Assembly: GCF_900100925.1 (NCBI RefSeq)
Contig: NZ_FNKO01000002.1
Coordinates: forward strand, 558,001 to 622,000
Direction of reading: 5' to 3'
DNA from: Actinopolyspora saharensis
GTDB taxonomy: Bacteria; Actinomycetota; Actinomycetes; Mycobacteriales; Pseudonocardiaceae
Length of the DNA: 64,000 nucleotides
The notes under the pieces are model-generated. The model saw only the letters and a list, made by a program, of their open reading frames with translations. It did not search any database and was not told the DNA's origin. The position numbers and the translations under genes are program-made. Below, one piece after another: positions 9,039 through 18,505 of the stretch (position 1 is its first letter; each line of letters starts with the position of its first letter).

Positions 9039-10186
9039 CCCTGCGCCAACAACATGGGGATGTACTGCTCCTCCGCCGTCAGCGAACCGTGCTGCCCCCG
9101 CAGGGCGGACTCCTTCGGTTCGGCGACCGAACGGATTATCCCGTTGCGCCGCGCGAGCGCGATGACGTCGCCCATCCGCTCCCGCGCCGCGTCGCTCAAC
9201 GTGCTGCCGAACCAGCCGGCCTCGACGGCCTCCGCTGCGCTGACCACGAGCGCGTCCGGGCCCAGCCGCTCCCGCCACGCTGCGAGCACGTCCTCGGCGG
9301 CTCCCGGCTCGGTGTAGAGGTGCCTGGCGCGGGCCTCCCCGCCGACCAGCCGCACCCCTTCCAGCAGGTCCGGATCGGCATCGATGTCGGTGGACAGCTC
9401 CGGGTCGGCCCGGACCATGCCGTGATCGGCGACGACGAGCAGCGCGGTCCCGCCGGGCAGGCCTTCGACGATCGAACGCACCAGGGTGTCCACCTGGCGC
9501 AGCTGCATCCTCCAGGGCAGCGAACCGGGACCGTGCACGTGCCCCAGCATGTCCAGCTGCCCGTGGTAGCCGTAGCACAGCACCGGAGACTTCCGCCCGA
9601 GCGACTCGCGCATCTCGGCGGCCAGGTCCCCCACCGCGCGGATTCCCCGGAACGTGCCGCCACGCAGCGCCGCCCTGGTCAGCCCGGTGCCCTCGAACTC
9701 GGCGGGCACGACCAGCCGTGTGTCCACACCGGAGGCACCGGCGCGCTCCAGCACCGGGGCGTTCGGCTGGGCCTGTTCCGGGGGCCACTCCTGCAGCATG
9801 CTCTGCCCGTTGCCGGAGGCGTCCTTCTTGGACCAGGACAGCGGGCGGAACAGCCCACCGCCGGGTTCGGCGAAGGAGTAGCCCACCACACCGTGCTGCC
9901 CGGAGCAGGTTCCCGTACCCAGCGAGCTGATGCTCGTGGCCGTGGTGGTGGGAAACCCCGCGGCGCCGGGCCTTCCCGTGTCCAGCGAGCTCAGCAGGGG
10001 CGCGTCCGCGGCGTGCTCGCGCAGCGACCGCCAGCCGAGACCGTCCACCAGCAGCACCGCCGCGCTCGAGCACTCGGGAAGGCCTACCGTGTCCGTGAAG
10101 CCCGCGACTCCCATCGCCCCCAGCGCCGAGGGGAGCACCTCGGACAAGCGCCACTCGGCATCATCGGGGGCGACGATCCAGTCCAT
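9035..10186 (-). CDS. Alkaline phosphatase superfamily hydrolase (nucleotide pyrophosphatase/phosphodiesterase-like)
   Basis: A 383-residue cytosolic-looking protein of the type I phosphodiesterase/nucleotide pyrophosphatase group. The metal-binding elements are visible: LLVDGLGW near residue 46 (first Asp), the nucleophile region GFPTTTATSISSLGTG near 78 (candidate Thr) followed by GQHGVVGYS, and VVADHGM near 252 (metal Asp and His). A last conserved His falls in RGQHGSL near the C-terminus. No signal peptide is seen. It lies 108 bp after the acyl-CoA dehydrogenase and overlaps the MpaB-like gene. Similar proteins are common in actinomycetes and mostly uncharacterised, so phosphodiesterase activity on a nucleotide or lipid head group is only inferred. 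Confidence 0.8.
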   Translation of the reverse strand: MDWIVAPDDAEWRLSEVLPSALGAMGVAGFTDTVGLPECSSAAVLLVDGLGWRSLREHAADAPLLSSLDTGRPGAAGFPTTTATSISSLGTGTCSGQHGVVGYSFAEPGGGLFRPLSWSKKDASGNGQSMLQEWPPEQAQPNAPVLERAGASGVDTRLVVPAEFEGTGLTRAALRGGTFRGIRAVGDLAAEMRESLGRKSPVLCYGYHGQLDMLGHVHGPGSLPWRMQLRQVDTLVRSIVEGLPGGTALLVVADHGMVRADPELSTDIDADPDLLEGVRLVGGEARARHLYTEPGAAEDVLAAWRERLGPDALVVSAAEAVEAGWFGSTLSDAARERMGDVIALARRNGIIRSVAEPKESALRGQHGSLTAEEQYIPMLLAQG

Positions 10187-10294
10187 CTCGCGAACCTCCT
10201 GACGAGTGCTGCTCCGCCAACTCGGTTGTCATGGGTGGTCACGTCGGCACCGGCGGAGCCGAAGCAGACCACCTCGGCAGTCGGCGACTTCTCC

Positions 10295-11443
<1,149 letters not shown>

Positions 11444-11448
11444 CTGTC

Positions 11449-12645
11449 TCACACGTCCTCTCGCCGGACAAGCTCGCCGTACAGGGCACCGGATCGCAGC
11501 AGGTCGTCGCGCTCGGCGACGTGCCACTCGCCGAGCACCTCGGCGGTGTGCGCTCCCGCGTCCGGCACCGGCCCGGGTTCGGGGCCGGGGGTTCCGGAGA
11601 ACCGCGGAGCGGCGGCGGGCTGCACCACCCCGTCGTTCTCCACCAGCGTCCGCCGCGCGCGCACGTGCGGGTGCTCGGGTGCTTCGGCCATCGACAGGAC
11701 CGGAGCGACGCACGCGTCGGAGCCGTCGAAGACCTCGGTCCAGTGCTGCTTCGTTCCGCCGGCGAAGGCCTCGGCGAGTCGGCGGCGGATCTCGGGCCAG
11801 TTGGACGGGTCGTCCCGGTCCGGGAGCTCTCCCGACAGCCCGAGGCCTTCGAGCAGCTCCGCGTAGAACCGCGGCTCCAGGGCTCCGACGGCCACGTGCT
11901 CCCCGTCGGAGGTGGCGTAGACGTCGTAGAAGGGGGCCCCGCCGTCCAGCAGGTTGGTTCCGCGCTCGGTGCTCCAGCCGCCGCTGGCGAACATGCCGTA
12001 GAGCATGGTGCTCAGGTGCGCCGCACCGTCCACTACGGAGGCGTCAACCACCTGTCCCCCGCCACCGGCGCGTGTCCGCAGCAGCGCGGCCAGCACTCCC
12101 ACCGCCAGGTACATCGCCCCGCCGCCGAAGTCGCCCAGCAGGTTGGCCGGGAACCGCGGCGGCCCGCCCGCCTCCCCGGTCGCGTGCAGGGCTCCGCTGA
12201 GCGCGAGGTAGTCCACGTCGTGACCCGCCGTGTCCGCCAGCGGCCCGTCCTGCCCCCAGCCGGTCATCCGGCCGTAGATCAGCGCGGGGTTGCGCTCGAA
12301 GCACGCCTCGGGGCCGACTCCCAGCCGTTCCGCGACCCCCGGGCGGAACCCCTCCAGCAGGACGTCGGCTCGTTCGGCCAGCGCGCGCACCGCCTCCGGG
12401 CCGCGCTCGTGCTTGAGATCGACGAGCACCGAGCGCTTGCCCCTGTTGAGCAGGTCCTGCTCGCCGCCCGGGTTCGTCGGGCGCTCCACCCGGACGACAT
12501 CGGCCCCCAGGTCGGCCAGCAGCATGGCGCAGAACGGGGCGGGCCCCATCCCCGCGAGCTCGACGACCCGCACCCCGGCGAGGGGCCCGCCCCCCTCGGC
12601 CCGCTCGCCCGGCTCCGCCGGGGATCCGTCCTCCGAGCGCTGCAC
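11449..12645 (-). CDS. mcr: Alpha-methylacyl-CoA racemase (CaiB/BaiF CoA-transferase family)
   Basis: A 398-residue class III CoA-transferase-fold protein closest in pattern to alpha-methylacyl-CoA racemase. The nucleotide-side motif GPAPFCAMLLADLGADVVRVERP sits near residue 35. The racemase active-site elements are in order: TGWGQDGPL with GHDVDYLALSG (His), NLLGDFGGG (Asp) and VGALEPRFY (Glu). The start is GTG 12645 with GAGGAGG upstream. It is the first gene of the operon with acyl-CoA dehydrogenase, an AP-fold hydrolase and an MpaB-like oxygenase. Its promoter region holds the inverted repeat at 12698-12718 shared with fadA. Other CaiB-type CoA-transferases cannot be fully excluded. Confidence 0.85.
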   Translation of the reverse strand: MQRSEDGSPAEPGERAEGGGPLAGVRVVELAGMGPAPFCAMLLADLGADVVRVERPTNPGGEQDLLNRGKRSVLVDLKHERGPEAVRALAERADVLLEGFRPGVAERLGVGPEACFERNPALIYGRMTGWGQDGPLADTAGHDVDYLALSGALHATGEAGGPPRFPANLLGDFGGGAMYLAVGVLAALLRTRAGGGGQVVDASVVDGAAHLSTMLYGMFASGGWSTERGTNLLDGGAPFYDVYATSDGEHVAVGALEPRFYAELLEGLGLSGELPDRDDPSNWPEIRRRLAEAFAGGTKQHWTEVFDGSDACVAPVLSMAEAPEHPHVRARRTLVENDGVVQPAAAPRFSGTPGPEPGPVPDAGAHTAEVLGEWHVAERDDLLRSGALYGELVRREDV

Positions 12646-12697
12646 CGCGACGCCCTCCTCCGCTCGCCGTGACCGACCTCATTTTTGACGCCAGTAG

Positions 12698-12718
12698 TGT
12701 TACATTACTGGTGTCACA
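12698..12718. promoter_or_regulatory. Shared operator between the racemase operon and the MerR gene
   Basis: Plus strand TGTTACA-N7-TGTCACA, one mismatch from the perfect repeat in the fadA promoter. Read towards the racemase, TTGACC precedes the repeat and TAACAC lies 18 bases further. This places the dyad in the promoter spacer, the usual MerR arrangement. It also lies 26 bp before the start of the divergent MerR gene, so autoregulation is likely. Confidence 0.65.
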
Positions 12719-12743
12719 TTGGTCAAGTAGTACCCTGCGGGCC

Positions 12744-13469
12744 ATGCTCCGAACAGCAGACGACGAAGAACTCACGATCGACGAGCTGGCCTCCCGGTCG
12801 GGAGTGACCGTGCGGACGGTTCGCTTCTACGCGTCACGCGGTCTGCTCCCCCCGCCGCGCCTGCGCGGCCGGGTGGGGCTGTACGGAGCGGATCACCTCG
12901 CGCGGCTGGATCTCATCCGCGAGCTGCAGAACCTCGGCTTCACGCTGAGCGCGATAGAGCGGCACCTCGAGCGCATCCCGGAGGACGCACCTCCCGAGGA
13001 GCTGGCGCTGCAACGGGCGCTGCTGGCTCCGTGGACCAGTGACCAGGCGGAGCGGATCGACCGCAGCGAGCTGGACCGCCGAGCCGGGCGCGCGCTGGAC
13101 GACCGGGAGATCGGGCAGCTGGTCACGCTCGGCGTCCTCGAACGCGACACCGCGGAGGAGGGCGGGCAGTTCCTCCTGACCAACACCTCCATGCTGGACG
13201 TCGGCCTGCGGATAACGGAGCTGGAACTGCCCTCGGACATGCTGCTGCGGGCCAAGGACATCGTCGAGCAGCACACCGCCCGGATGGCCGGCGAGCTCCG
13301 CGAGCTCTTCGCGGCCAACGTGCTGCGCCCGTACGTGGAGCGGGGACGTCCGGAGGCCGAGCGCGAACGGGTGCGCGCCACGGCCGACCAGCTGCGCCCG
13401 CTGACCATCCAGGTGCTGGTCAACGGCTTCCAGCGCGCGGTCAACGATGTGATCCGCAACCACGCGTGA
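12744..13469 (+). CDS. MerR-family transcriptional regulator
   Basis: A 241-residue DNA-binding protein. The N-terminal winged helix-turn-helix is typical MerR: LTIDELASRSGVTVRTVRFYASRGLLPPPRL near residues 10-40, then YGADHLARLDLIRELQNLGFTL and a dimerisation coiled region to about residue 90. The C-terminal part is long and helical (TELELPSDMLLRAKDIVEQH) and has no metal-binding cysteines, so it probably senses an organic ligand such as an acyl-CoA. I use ATG 12744, because an earlier in-frame ATG at 12669 would place the operator inside the gene. Divergence from the racemase operon and the matching fadA site suggest a fatty-acid catabolic regulon. Confidence 0.85.
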   Translation: MLRTADDEELTIDELASRSGVTVRTVRFYASRGLLPPPRLRGRVGLYGADHLARLDLIRELQNLGFTLSAIERHLERIPEDAPPEELALQRALLAPWTSDQAERIDRSELDRRAGRALDDREIGQLVTLGVLERDTAEEGGQFLLTNTSMLDVGLRITELELPSDMLLRAKDIVEQHTARMAGELRELFAANVLRPYVERGRPEAERERVRATADQLRPLTIQVLVNGFQRAVNDVIRNHA

Positions 13470-13564
13470 TCAATCCTCACTCGCAAGGGTGAGCCAATTC
13501 GGAGCGAGCGGCCAACGGCTTCCCGTTGCACAGCATGCGAACTCGCTGCGTAGCAATCCCACCA

Positions 13565-13622
13565 AAGAGGGAAACTCGATGTAGTGATCTTGTGGCTCGA
13601 TTGCAGCGTTCGAGTCCCTCTT
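13565..13622 (+). other. Long imperfect hairpin upstream of the SSI-like gene
   Basis: AAGAGGGA-AA-CTCG (13565-13578) pairs with CGAG-TCCCTCTT (13611-13622), giving a 12-bp stem with a two-base bulge and a 32-base loop. The 3' arm contains GTTCGAGTCCCTC, which resembles the T-loop and T-stem of a tRNA 3' half, but no D-arm or anticodon arm can be found. It could be a leader RNA structure, a tRNA-derived attachment-site relic, or chance. No gene lies in 13470-13676. Confidence 0.35.
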
Positions 13623-13676
13623 CCCGGTAACCATGTTGGGCATCAAACCGCCGATCTCGTACGGAGGAAACCCGAC

Positions 13677-14138
13677 ATGGGCGTCTCTCGGTTCATCACC
13701 CGGTCCCTGCTGGCGGCCGGAACCGTCGCGGCCACCGCACTGGTCCCGCTCGTTCCGCAGGCGTCCGCGGCCGAACCGGCCGCTCAGGCCGAACGAGCCA
13801 CCACCGGACCCGAGCAGGCGAACCGGGAGATCAGCGCGCTCGAGCTGCGCGTGACCCCGGGAACCCGCACGGCTGAGTCGAGGACGGCCCTGCTGCACTG
13901 CGACCCCGCGGGAGGCACGCACCCCGAAGCCGCCGCGGCCTGCGAACAGCTCGACGCCGTACAGGGCAGACTCGGTTCCCTGCGCGCGGGCAAGGAGAAA
14001 CCGATGTGCCCGCTGGTGTACCGGCCCGTGACCGTCAAGGCCACCGGCACCTGGAAGAACTCCCCCGTGCAGTACAGCCAGAAGTACTCCAACGCCTGTG
14101 AGATGAAGGCCTACACCGGAGCGGTGTTCGACTTCTGA
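13677..14138 (+). CDS. Subtilisin inhibitor-like (SSI family) secreted protease inhibitor
   Basis: A 153-residue precursor. A signal peptide with a twin-residue positive start, a hydrophobic core and an ASA-A cleavage site near residue 31 exports it. The mature part matches Streptomyces subtilisin inhibitor: LHCDPAGGTHPEAAAACEQLDAV, then the reactive loop CPLVYRPV, then TVKATGTW and NACEMKAYTGAVFDF at the C-terminus. Four cysteines fit the two disulfides of the family. By alignment with SSI, P1 is Leu and P1' Val, suggesting inhibition of subtilisin- or chymotrypsin-like proteases. The start ATG 13677 has GGAGGA 10 bases upstream. It stands alone, convergent with sdaA. Confidence 0.9.
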   Translation: MGVSRFITRSLLAAGTVAATALVPLVPQASAAEPAAQAERATTGPEQANREISALELRVTPGTRTAESRTALLHCDPAGGTHPEAAAACEQLDAVQGRLGSLRAGKEKPMCPLVYRPVTVKATGTWKNSPVQYSQKYSNACEMKAYTGAVFDF

Positions 14139-14197
14139 GGGAAAGCGCGACACGGCCCGGTATTCACGGGGTGGTCGCCTGGCGGTGCCGGGGACGA

Positions 14198-14231
14198 GGT
14201 CTCCCGCTCCTGCCGGGAGGAGCGGGAGACC
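14198..14231. terminator. Bidirectional hairpin between SSI-like gene and sdaA
   Basis: A perfect 13-bp stem GGTCTCCCGCTCC / GGAGCGGGAGACC with an 8-base loop lies between two convergent stop codons. There is no T-run, as is common for actinomycete terminators. Confidence 0.6.
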
Positions 14232-14275
14232 CCGCACCGCACGTCGGGCATCGGCGCGGCGGCCGGTCTCCCGCG

Positions 14276-15631
14276 TCAGCACTCGATGACGTTGACGGCC
14301 AGGCCGCCCCGCGCCGTCTCCTTGTACTTGTCCTTCATGTCGTCGCCGGTGTCGCGCATCGTCTTGATGACCTTGTCCAGCGAGACGAAGTGACTGCCGT
14401 CCCCGCGCAGCGCCATCCGCGCGGCCGTGATGGCCTTGACCGAGGCGACGGCGTTGCGCTCGATGCACGGGATCTGCACCAGACCGCCGATCGGATCGCA
14501 GGTGAGCCCGAGGTTGTGCTCCATCGCGATCTCGGCGGCGTTCTCCACCTGCTCCGGAGTTCCACCCAGCACCTCGGCCAGCCCGGCCGCAGCCATCGAG
14601 CACGCCGAGCCGACCTCGCCCTGGCAGCCCACCTCGGCGCCGGAGATGGAGGCGTTCTCCTTGAACAGCACCCCCACGGCCCCGGCCGCCAGCAGGAAGC
14701 GAACCACCCCGGAACCGTCCGTCCCGGGCAGGAACCGCATGTAGTAGTGCAGCACTGCGGGGACGATGCCCGCCGCACCGTTGGTGGGGGCCGTCACCAC
14801 TCGACCACCGGCGGCGTTCTCCTCGTTGACGGCGAGCGCGTACACCGTCACCCACTCCATGGGGTCGTCTGAGTCGGCGAGCTTGGCGCGGAGCTCGGCG
14901 GCGCGGCGCTCGACGCGCAGTCCGCCGGGCAGGCTGCCCGTGCTGTTGCACCCGTTGTGCACGCACTCGCGCATGACGTGCCAGATGTCGAGCAGCTCCT
15001 CCGAGACCCGCCGCTCGTCGCGCCAGGAGAGCTCGTTGGCCAGCATGAGCCCGCTGACCGTCCTGCCCGTCTCGGCGCACCGCCGCAGGAGCTCGCCCCC
15101 GGTGCGGAACGGGTGGGCGACTTCGGTGGTGTCCTGCTTGACCCTGTCCGCGCCCGCGGCCTGCTCGTCGAGGACGAAACCACCGCCGATCGAGTAGTAC
15201 ACCGCCGTGCACAGCTCGGTCCCGTCGGAGTCCGCGGCGCTGAAACGCATCCCGTTGGGATGCACGGGCAGCGACTGCCCGCGATGCATCGCGAGGTCGC
15301 TGTCGGAATCGAATCGAATCTCGTGGGAACCGTCCAGCAGCAACCGGCCGGTCGAGCGGATCTCGTCCACCCGCCCGGAGACGGCGGTCGGGTCGACCAC
15401 TTCCGGGTGATGCCCCTCCAGACCGAGCAGTACCGCCTTGGGACTGCCGTGCCCGTGCCCGGTCGCGCCGAGCGAGCCGAACAGCTCGGCCCGCACGTGC
15501 GCGACGCCGGACAGCAGGCCCTCGGCGCGCAGCCGCGCGGCGAAGCGCGCGGCAGCGCGCATCGGACCGACGGTGTGCGAACTGGACGGACCGATCCCCA
15601 CCGAGAAAAGATCGAAGACACTGATCGCCAT
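14276..15631 (-). CDS. sdaA: L-serine ammonia-lyase (iron-sulfur type)
   Basis: A 451-residue single-chain type 2 L-serine dehydratase converting L-serine to pyruvate and ammonia with a [4Fe-4S] cluster. The beta domain starts with [22 protein letters not shown]. The alpha domain carries the cluster cysteines in [24 protein letters not shown] and QIPCIERNA. The last residue is Cys (NVIEC); in the characterised Legionella enzyme a C-terminal cysteine plugs the empty active site. I start at ATG 15631, because an upstream in-frame start adds only a few charged residues. It follows gcvH by 94 bp on the same strand, so both should lie behind the glycine riboswitch. Confidence 0.95.
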   Translation of the reverse strand: MAISVFDLFSVGIGPSSSHTVGPMRAAARFAARLRAEGLLSGVAHVRAELFGSLGATGHGHGSPKAVLLGLEGHHPEVVDPTAVSGRVDEIRSTGRLLLDGSHEIRFDSDSDLAMHRGQSLPVHPNGMRFSAADSDGTELCTAVYYSIGGGFVLDEQAAGADRVKQDTTEVAHPFRTGGELLRRCAETGRTVSGLMLANELSWRDERRVSEELLDIWHVMRECVHNGCNSTGSLPGGLRVERRAAELRAKLADSDDPMEWVTVYALAVNEENAAGGRVVTAPTNGAAGIVPAVLHYYMRFLPGTDGSGVVRFLLAAGAVGVLFKENASISGAEVGCQGEVGSACSMAAAGLAEVLGGTPEQVENAAEIAMEHNLGLTCDPIGGLVQIPCIERNAVASVKAITAARMALRGDGSHFVSLDKVIKTMRDTGDDMKDKYKETARGGLAVNVIEC

Positions 15632-15725
15632 TGATCGTCTCTTCTTCACGCGTCGAGTCGGTGTTCAGGTGTGGCGAGCCCCTGCGGAACCGCGGGGCTC
15701 GCCGCGACGGTCGTGAACCGGGCCG

Positions 15726-16097
15726 TCACTCACCGGTGAGCTCGGCGTACTGCGCCGAGTCCAGCAGCTTGCCGTACTCGGTGACCCGCATCTCCAGCAG
15801 CCAGCCCTCGCCGAAGGGGTCGGCGTTGACCTGGGCCGGGTCGTCGATCACGGCTTCGTTGACCGCCGTGACCTCGCCGGTGGCCGGCGCGTAGAGGTCG
15901 CTGACCGACTTGGTCGATTCCAGCTCACCGCAGGCTTCGCCGAACGTGATCTGCTTGCCGACCTCGGGCAGGTCCACGTAGACGATGTCACCGAGCGCGT
16001 TGGCGGCATACGGCGTGACGCCGACGCGCACGACGTCGTCGCGCTCGGCGAGCCACTCGTGCTCCTCTGTGTACTTGAGGTCCGTGGGCAGGCTCAT
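15726..16097 (-). CDS. gcvH: Glycine cleavage system H protein
   Basis: A 123-residue lipoyl carrier that shuttles the aminomethyl group between the P, T and L proteins of the glycine cleavage system. The lipoylated residue is Lys63 in ELESTKSVSDL. The rest of the fold is complete, from KYTEEHEWL to GEGWLLEM, and length is normal. gcvT and gcvP are not in the window, so the system is split across the chromosome. The gene sits directly downstream of a tandem glycine riboswitch (16230-16434) and upstream of sdaA. Together these channel excess glycine via serine to pyruvate. Confidence 0.96.
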   Translation of the reverse strand: MSLPTDLKYTEEHEWLAERDDVVRVGVTPYAANALGDIVYVDLPEVGKQITFGEACGELESTKSVSDLYAPATGEVTAVNEAVIDDPAQVNADPFGEGWLLEMRVTEYGKLLDSAQYAELTGE

Positions 16098-16229
16098 GGG
16101 GAGGCTCCATCACTGTCGTTTGGACACGGTCTCCGGCAGCCCGGAGGACTGCCGTGGCGCGATCACGGTCGCGCCCGGTGCCCATCCTCTCCGAGGATCA
16201 CCGGGAATGCCGCGTCCGCGTACCTGGCG

Positions 16230-16434
16230 GCCTCCCCCTCTGTTGCGGAACCTGAGAGCTTCACCGCGCCGTCGCGGTTTGCACCGTGGGTGCGCCGACC
16301 GGCTGGGCGGCGCTTTCCAGAGCTGCCTCGATCGGACGGTACGGCTGCCTGAGAGTTTGCGGGGAGTCTTGCTCCTTCGGCGCCCGGGCGCGGCGATCGC
16401 GAGGACCGCTCACCTGCCGGGACTCTCCCGCCCG
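16230..16434 (-). promoter_or_regulatory. Tandem glycine riboswitch upstream of gcvH-sdaA
   Basis: On the minus strand the RNA would begin near GGGAGAGTC (16430-16422) and pass through GCCGAAGGAGCAA and AAACTCTCAGGCA, the conserved core of the first glycine aptamer. A short linker with GAGGCAGCTCTGGAAAG opens a second aptamer, which ends with GTGAAGCTCTCAGG and ACAGAGGGGGAGG (16242-16230). These words are diagnostic for the gcvT-type element (Rfam RF00504). The element lies 133 bp before gcvH. It should switch on gcvH and sdaA when glycine is abundant. The second aptamer has a short, less typical internal arm. Confidence 0.92.
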
Positions 16435-16625
16435 ATGTCGTGGGCCGGTATGCGATTGTCGCTGTGGTCGGCAACGATAACCCGGCGGATGACGGTGTCC
16501 AACCCCAACCCCGAATACCGGGACGCGCCACACCGCGCGGTGTGAGCCGATCCACTCCCCGGCGGGGCTCTCCGCCGAATCCGCGCGGCGGATCCCGCCG
16601 CGGGCACGACTGCGAGGAGCCGGTG

Positions 16626-18206
16626 ATGGTCGACGTCCAGGGGCTGGTCGAGCGAGCGGGCCCCGCGCTGCTGCGTCCGGTGTCGACTCCGGAGAGCACC
16701 GGCGGGGTCGGGGACGTGGTGATAGCCGAGCCGAGCGAGAGCAGCGTGGCGGGCACCTCCGACGTGGTGCTCGGCGTGGGGCTCACGCACGAGCGGCAGG
16801 CCGTTGAGCAGCTGCGGGATTGCGGGGAGCGCGACGCGGCCGCCGTGCTGCTCAAACCCCCGCTGTCCACCGCCAGCGAGGTGGCCGCCGAGGCGCGGCG
16901 GCAGGGGGTGGCCCTGATCGAGGTGCGGGAGGGCGCGGCCTGGGCGCAGCTGGTCTGGCTGCTGCGCGCGGCCCTCGCCGACGCCGAGAGCGCGGCGGAC
17001 TCCTCGGACAGGGGCGGTTCGGCCAGTTTGGGGGACCTGTTCCGCCTGTCCGATGCCGTGGCCGAGGTGATCGACGCCCCCGTGACCATCGAGGACGCGC
17101 ACTCGCAGGTGCTGGCCTACTCGGCGCGACAGGAGCTGACCGACCCCGCCCGCGTCTCCACGATCATGGGGCGCAGGCAGCCCGAGGACGTGCTGGCCAA
17201 GTTCAGGGCCAGGGGGACGTTCCGCCAGCTGACCAGGGGAAGTTCCGCGATCTACGTCCCCGAGCAGCCCGACGGGACGCTGCCCAGGCTGGTCGTGCCC
17301 ATCCGCATGGGCGGGGAGCTGCTCGGGTCCATGTGGGCCGTGGTTCCCGGGGAGGTCTCCGAGCAGCGGACCTCGGCCTTCGCCGACACCGCTGCGCTGG
17401 TCGCGTTGCAGCTGCTGCGCAGGAGGCTGCTCACCGATTCCGAGCGGCAGCGCTCCGCGCGGTTGGTTCGCCTCGTGCTGGAGGGGGGCGAGGGGTGGCG
17501 CGCCGCGGCGAACGAGCTGGCGGTGCGGGCCGAGCCGCACCGGGTGGTGGCCATCGACATGCGCGCCGGTGACGGCACGGACGAGGGGCACCGGCTCGCC
17601 ATGTGGGAGTGGATCACCAGGGGGATCGGGCACCGGCCGCTGGTGACCGAGTCGGGCGGGGTGCTGTACGCGGTGGTTCCGGACCGGGCGGGGGCCGGTG
17701 GGTGGCCCGCGCTCCGGGATGCGCTGTTGACCCACATCCGCGAGCTGGACTCCGACACGCCGCGTCCGCTGGTGGCGGCGGGCACCTCGGTCCCGGTGGC
17801 CGAGCTGCCGACCTCCCGCCTCCGGGCCGACGAGGTGCTGGCCCTGCTCCGGGGCGGCACCGTGGACCGGGAGGTGGCGGTCCACGAGGACCTCTGGCAC
17901 CTGCTCGTGCTCACCAGGATGGCCGGGGCGGCCGGTGACGCCGGGGTGGGAGCCCTCGGCCCGCTGCACGTGCTGCGCGAGCACGACCGCAACCGGGGAA
18001 CCGAGTACCTGGACACGCTGTACGCCTGGCTGCGCCATCCCGGTGATCCTCGTGCCGCGGGCGCGGAGCTGCGGGTCCATCCGAACACCTTCCGCTACCG
18101 GATGAAGCGGATCTCCCTGCTCGTGGAGGTGGACCTGGAGGACGTGGAGGTCCGGTCGGCGCTGCTGGTGCAGCTGTTGAGCGAACGCTGGAACCCGCAC
18201 GGGTGA
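16626..18206 (+). CDS. PucR/CdaR-family transcriptional regulator, probable activator of ald
   Basis: A 526-residue regulator. The N-terminal PucR-type sensory region (to about residue 120) is followed by a GAF-like middle part (VAEVIDAPVTIEDAHSQVLAYS near 140 and RLVVPIRMGGELLGSMWAVV near 220). The C-terminal PucR helix-turn-helix ends in LRVHPNTFRYRMKRISLLVEVDLEDVEVRSALL near 480. ATG 16626 has GAGGAG 6 bases upstream. It is divergent from the gcvH riboswitch and lies 300 bp upstream of alanine dehydrogenase in the same direction. In Bacillus the PucR-type protein AdeR activates ald, so the same role is likely here. The effector is unknown. Confidence 0.85.
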   Translation: MVDVQGLVERAGPALLRPVSTPESTGGVGDVVIAEPSESSVAGTSDVVLGVGLTHERQAVEQLRDCGERDAAAVLLKPPLSTASEVAAEARRQGVALIEVREGAAWAQLVWLLRAALADAESAADSSDRGGSASLGDLFRLSDAVAEVIDAPVTIEDAHSQVLAYSARQELTDPARVSTIMGRRQPEDVLAKFRARGTFRQLTRGSSAIYVPEQPDGTLPRLVVPIRMGGELLGSMWAVVPGEVSEQRTSAFADTAALVALQLLRRRLLTDSERQRSARLVRLVLEGGEGWRAAANELAVRAEPHRVVAIDMRAGDGTDEGHRLAMWEWITRGIGHRPLVTESGGVLYAVVPDRAGAGGWPALRDALLTHIRELDSDTPRPLVAAGTSVPVAELPTSRLRADEVLALLRGGTVDREVAVHEDLWHLLVLTRMAGAAGDAGVGALGPLHVLREHDRNRGTEYLDTLYAWLRHPGDPRAAGAELRVHPNTFRYRMKRISLLVEVDLEDVEVRSALLVQLLSERWNPHG

Positions 18207-18284
18207 GCGTCGAAGTTCCCCGTCGGGTCTGCGTGGCGGTAGCGGTTCCGGAGTGGCGGTTTCGCGGGCGGGCTACGGGCCCGT

Positions 18285-18301
18285 TTGTGCCGACAGCACA
18301 A
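18285..18301. promoter_or_regulatory. Inverted repeat in the ald upstream region, candidate PucR-family site
   Basis: TTGTGC-CGACA-GCACAA is a perfect 6-bp dyad in the 300-bp gap before alanine dehydrogenase. A third half-site, GCACAAAC, occurs at 18368-18375 and is the reverse complement of GTTTGTGC at the left arm (18283-18290). The dyad is centred about 210 bp before the ald start. I see no gene in 18207-18505. Confidence 0.5.
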
Positions 18302-18505
18302 CCGGATCCGAGCAATCTCATGGGGTGAGAATGATGCGGTCGGGCCGCTGACGAAGCATCGTGGTGCGCACAAACTCCGATCCTGCCGCGCGACTCCGCC
18401 GTCCCGGACCACGCGCCGGGATGCGGGCCGGCGAGCCCTCCGGCACCACCGCCGGTTCGGTGATCACCCAAGCAGGTTCGAAAAGACACGCAGGAAGGAA
18501 GCACA

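Noticed and set aside
13540..13640. A tRNA gene upstream of the SSI-like gene
   Set aside because: Only a T-arm-like word is present; D-arm, anticodon arm and a 7-bp acceptor stem of the right spacing are missing.
16410..18200. A 596-codon minus-strand frame opposite the PucR gene
   Set aside because: Composition is His/Arg/Pro/Gln-rich with no motif, and it covers the glycine riboswitch; the PucR reading has a complete HTH and effector domains.
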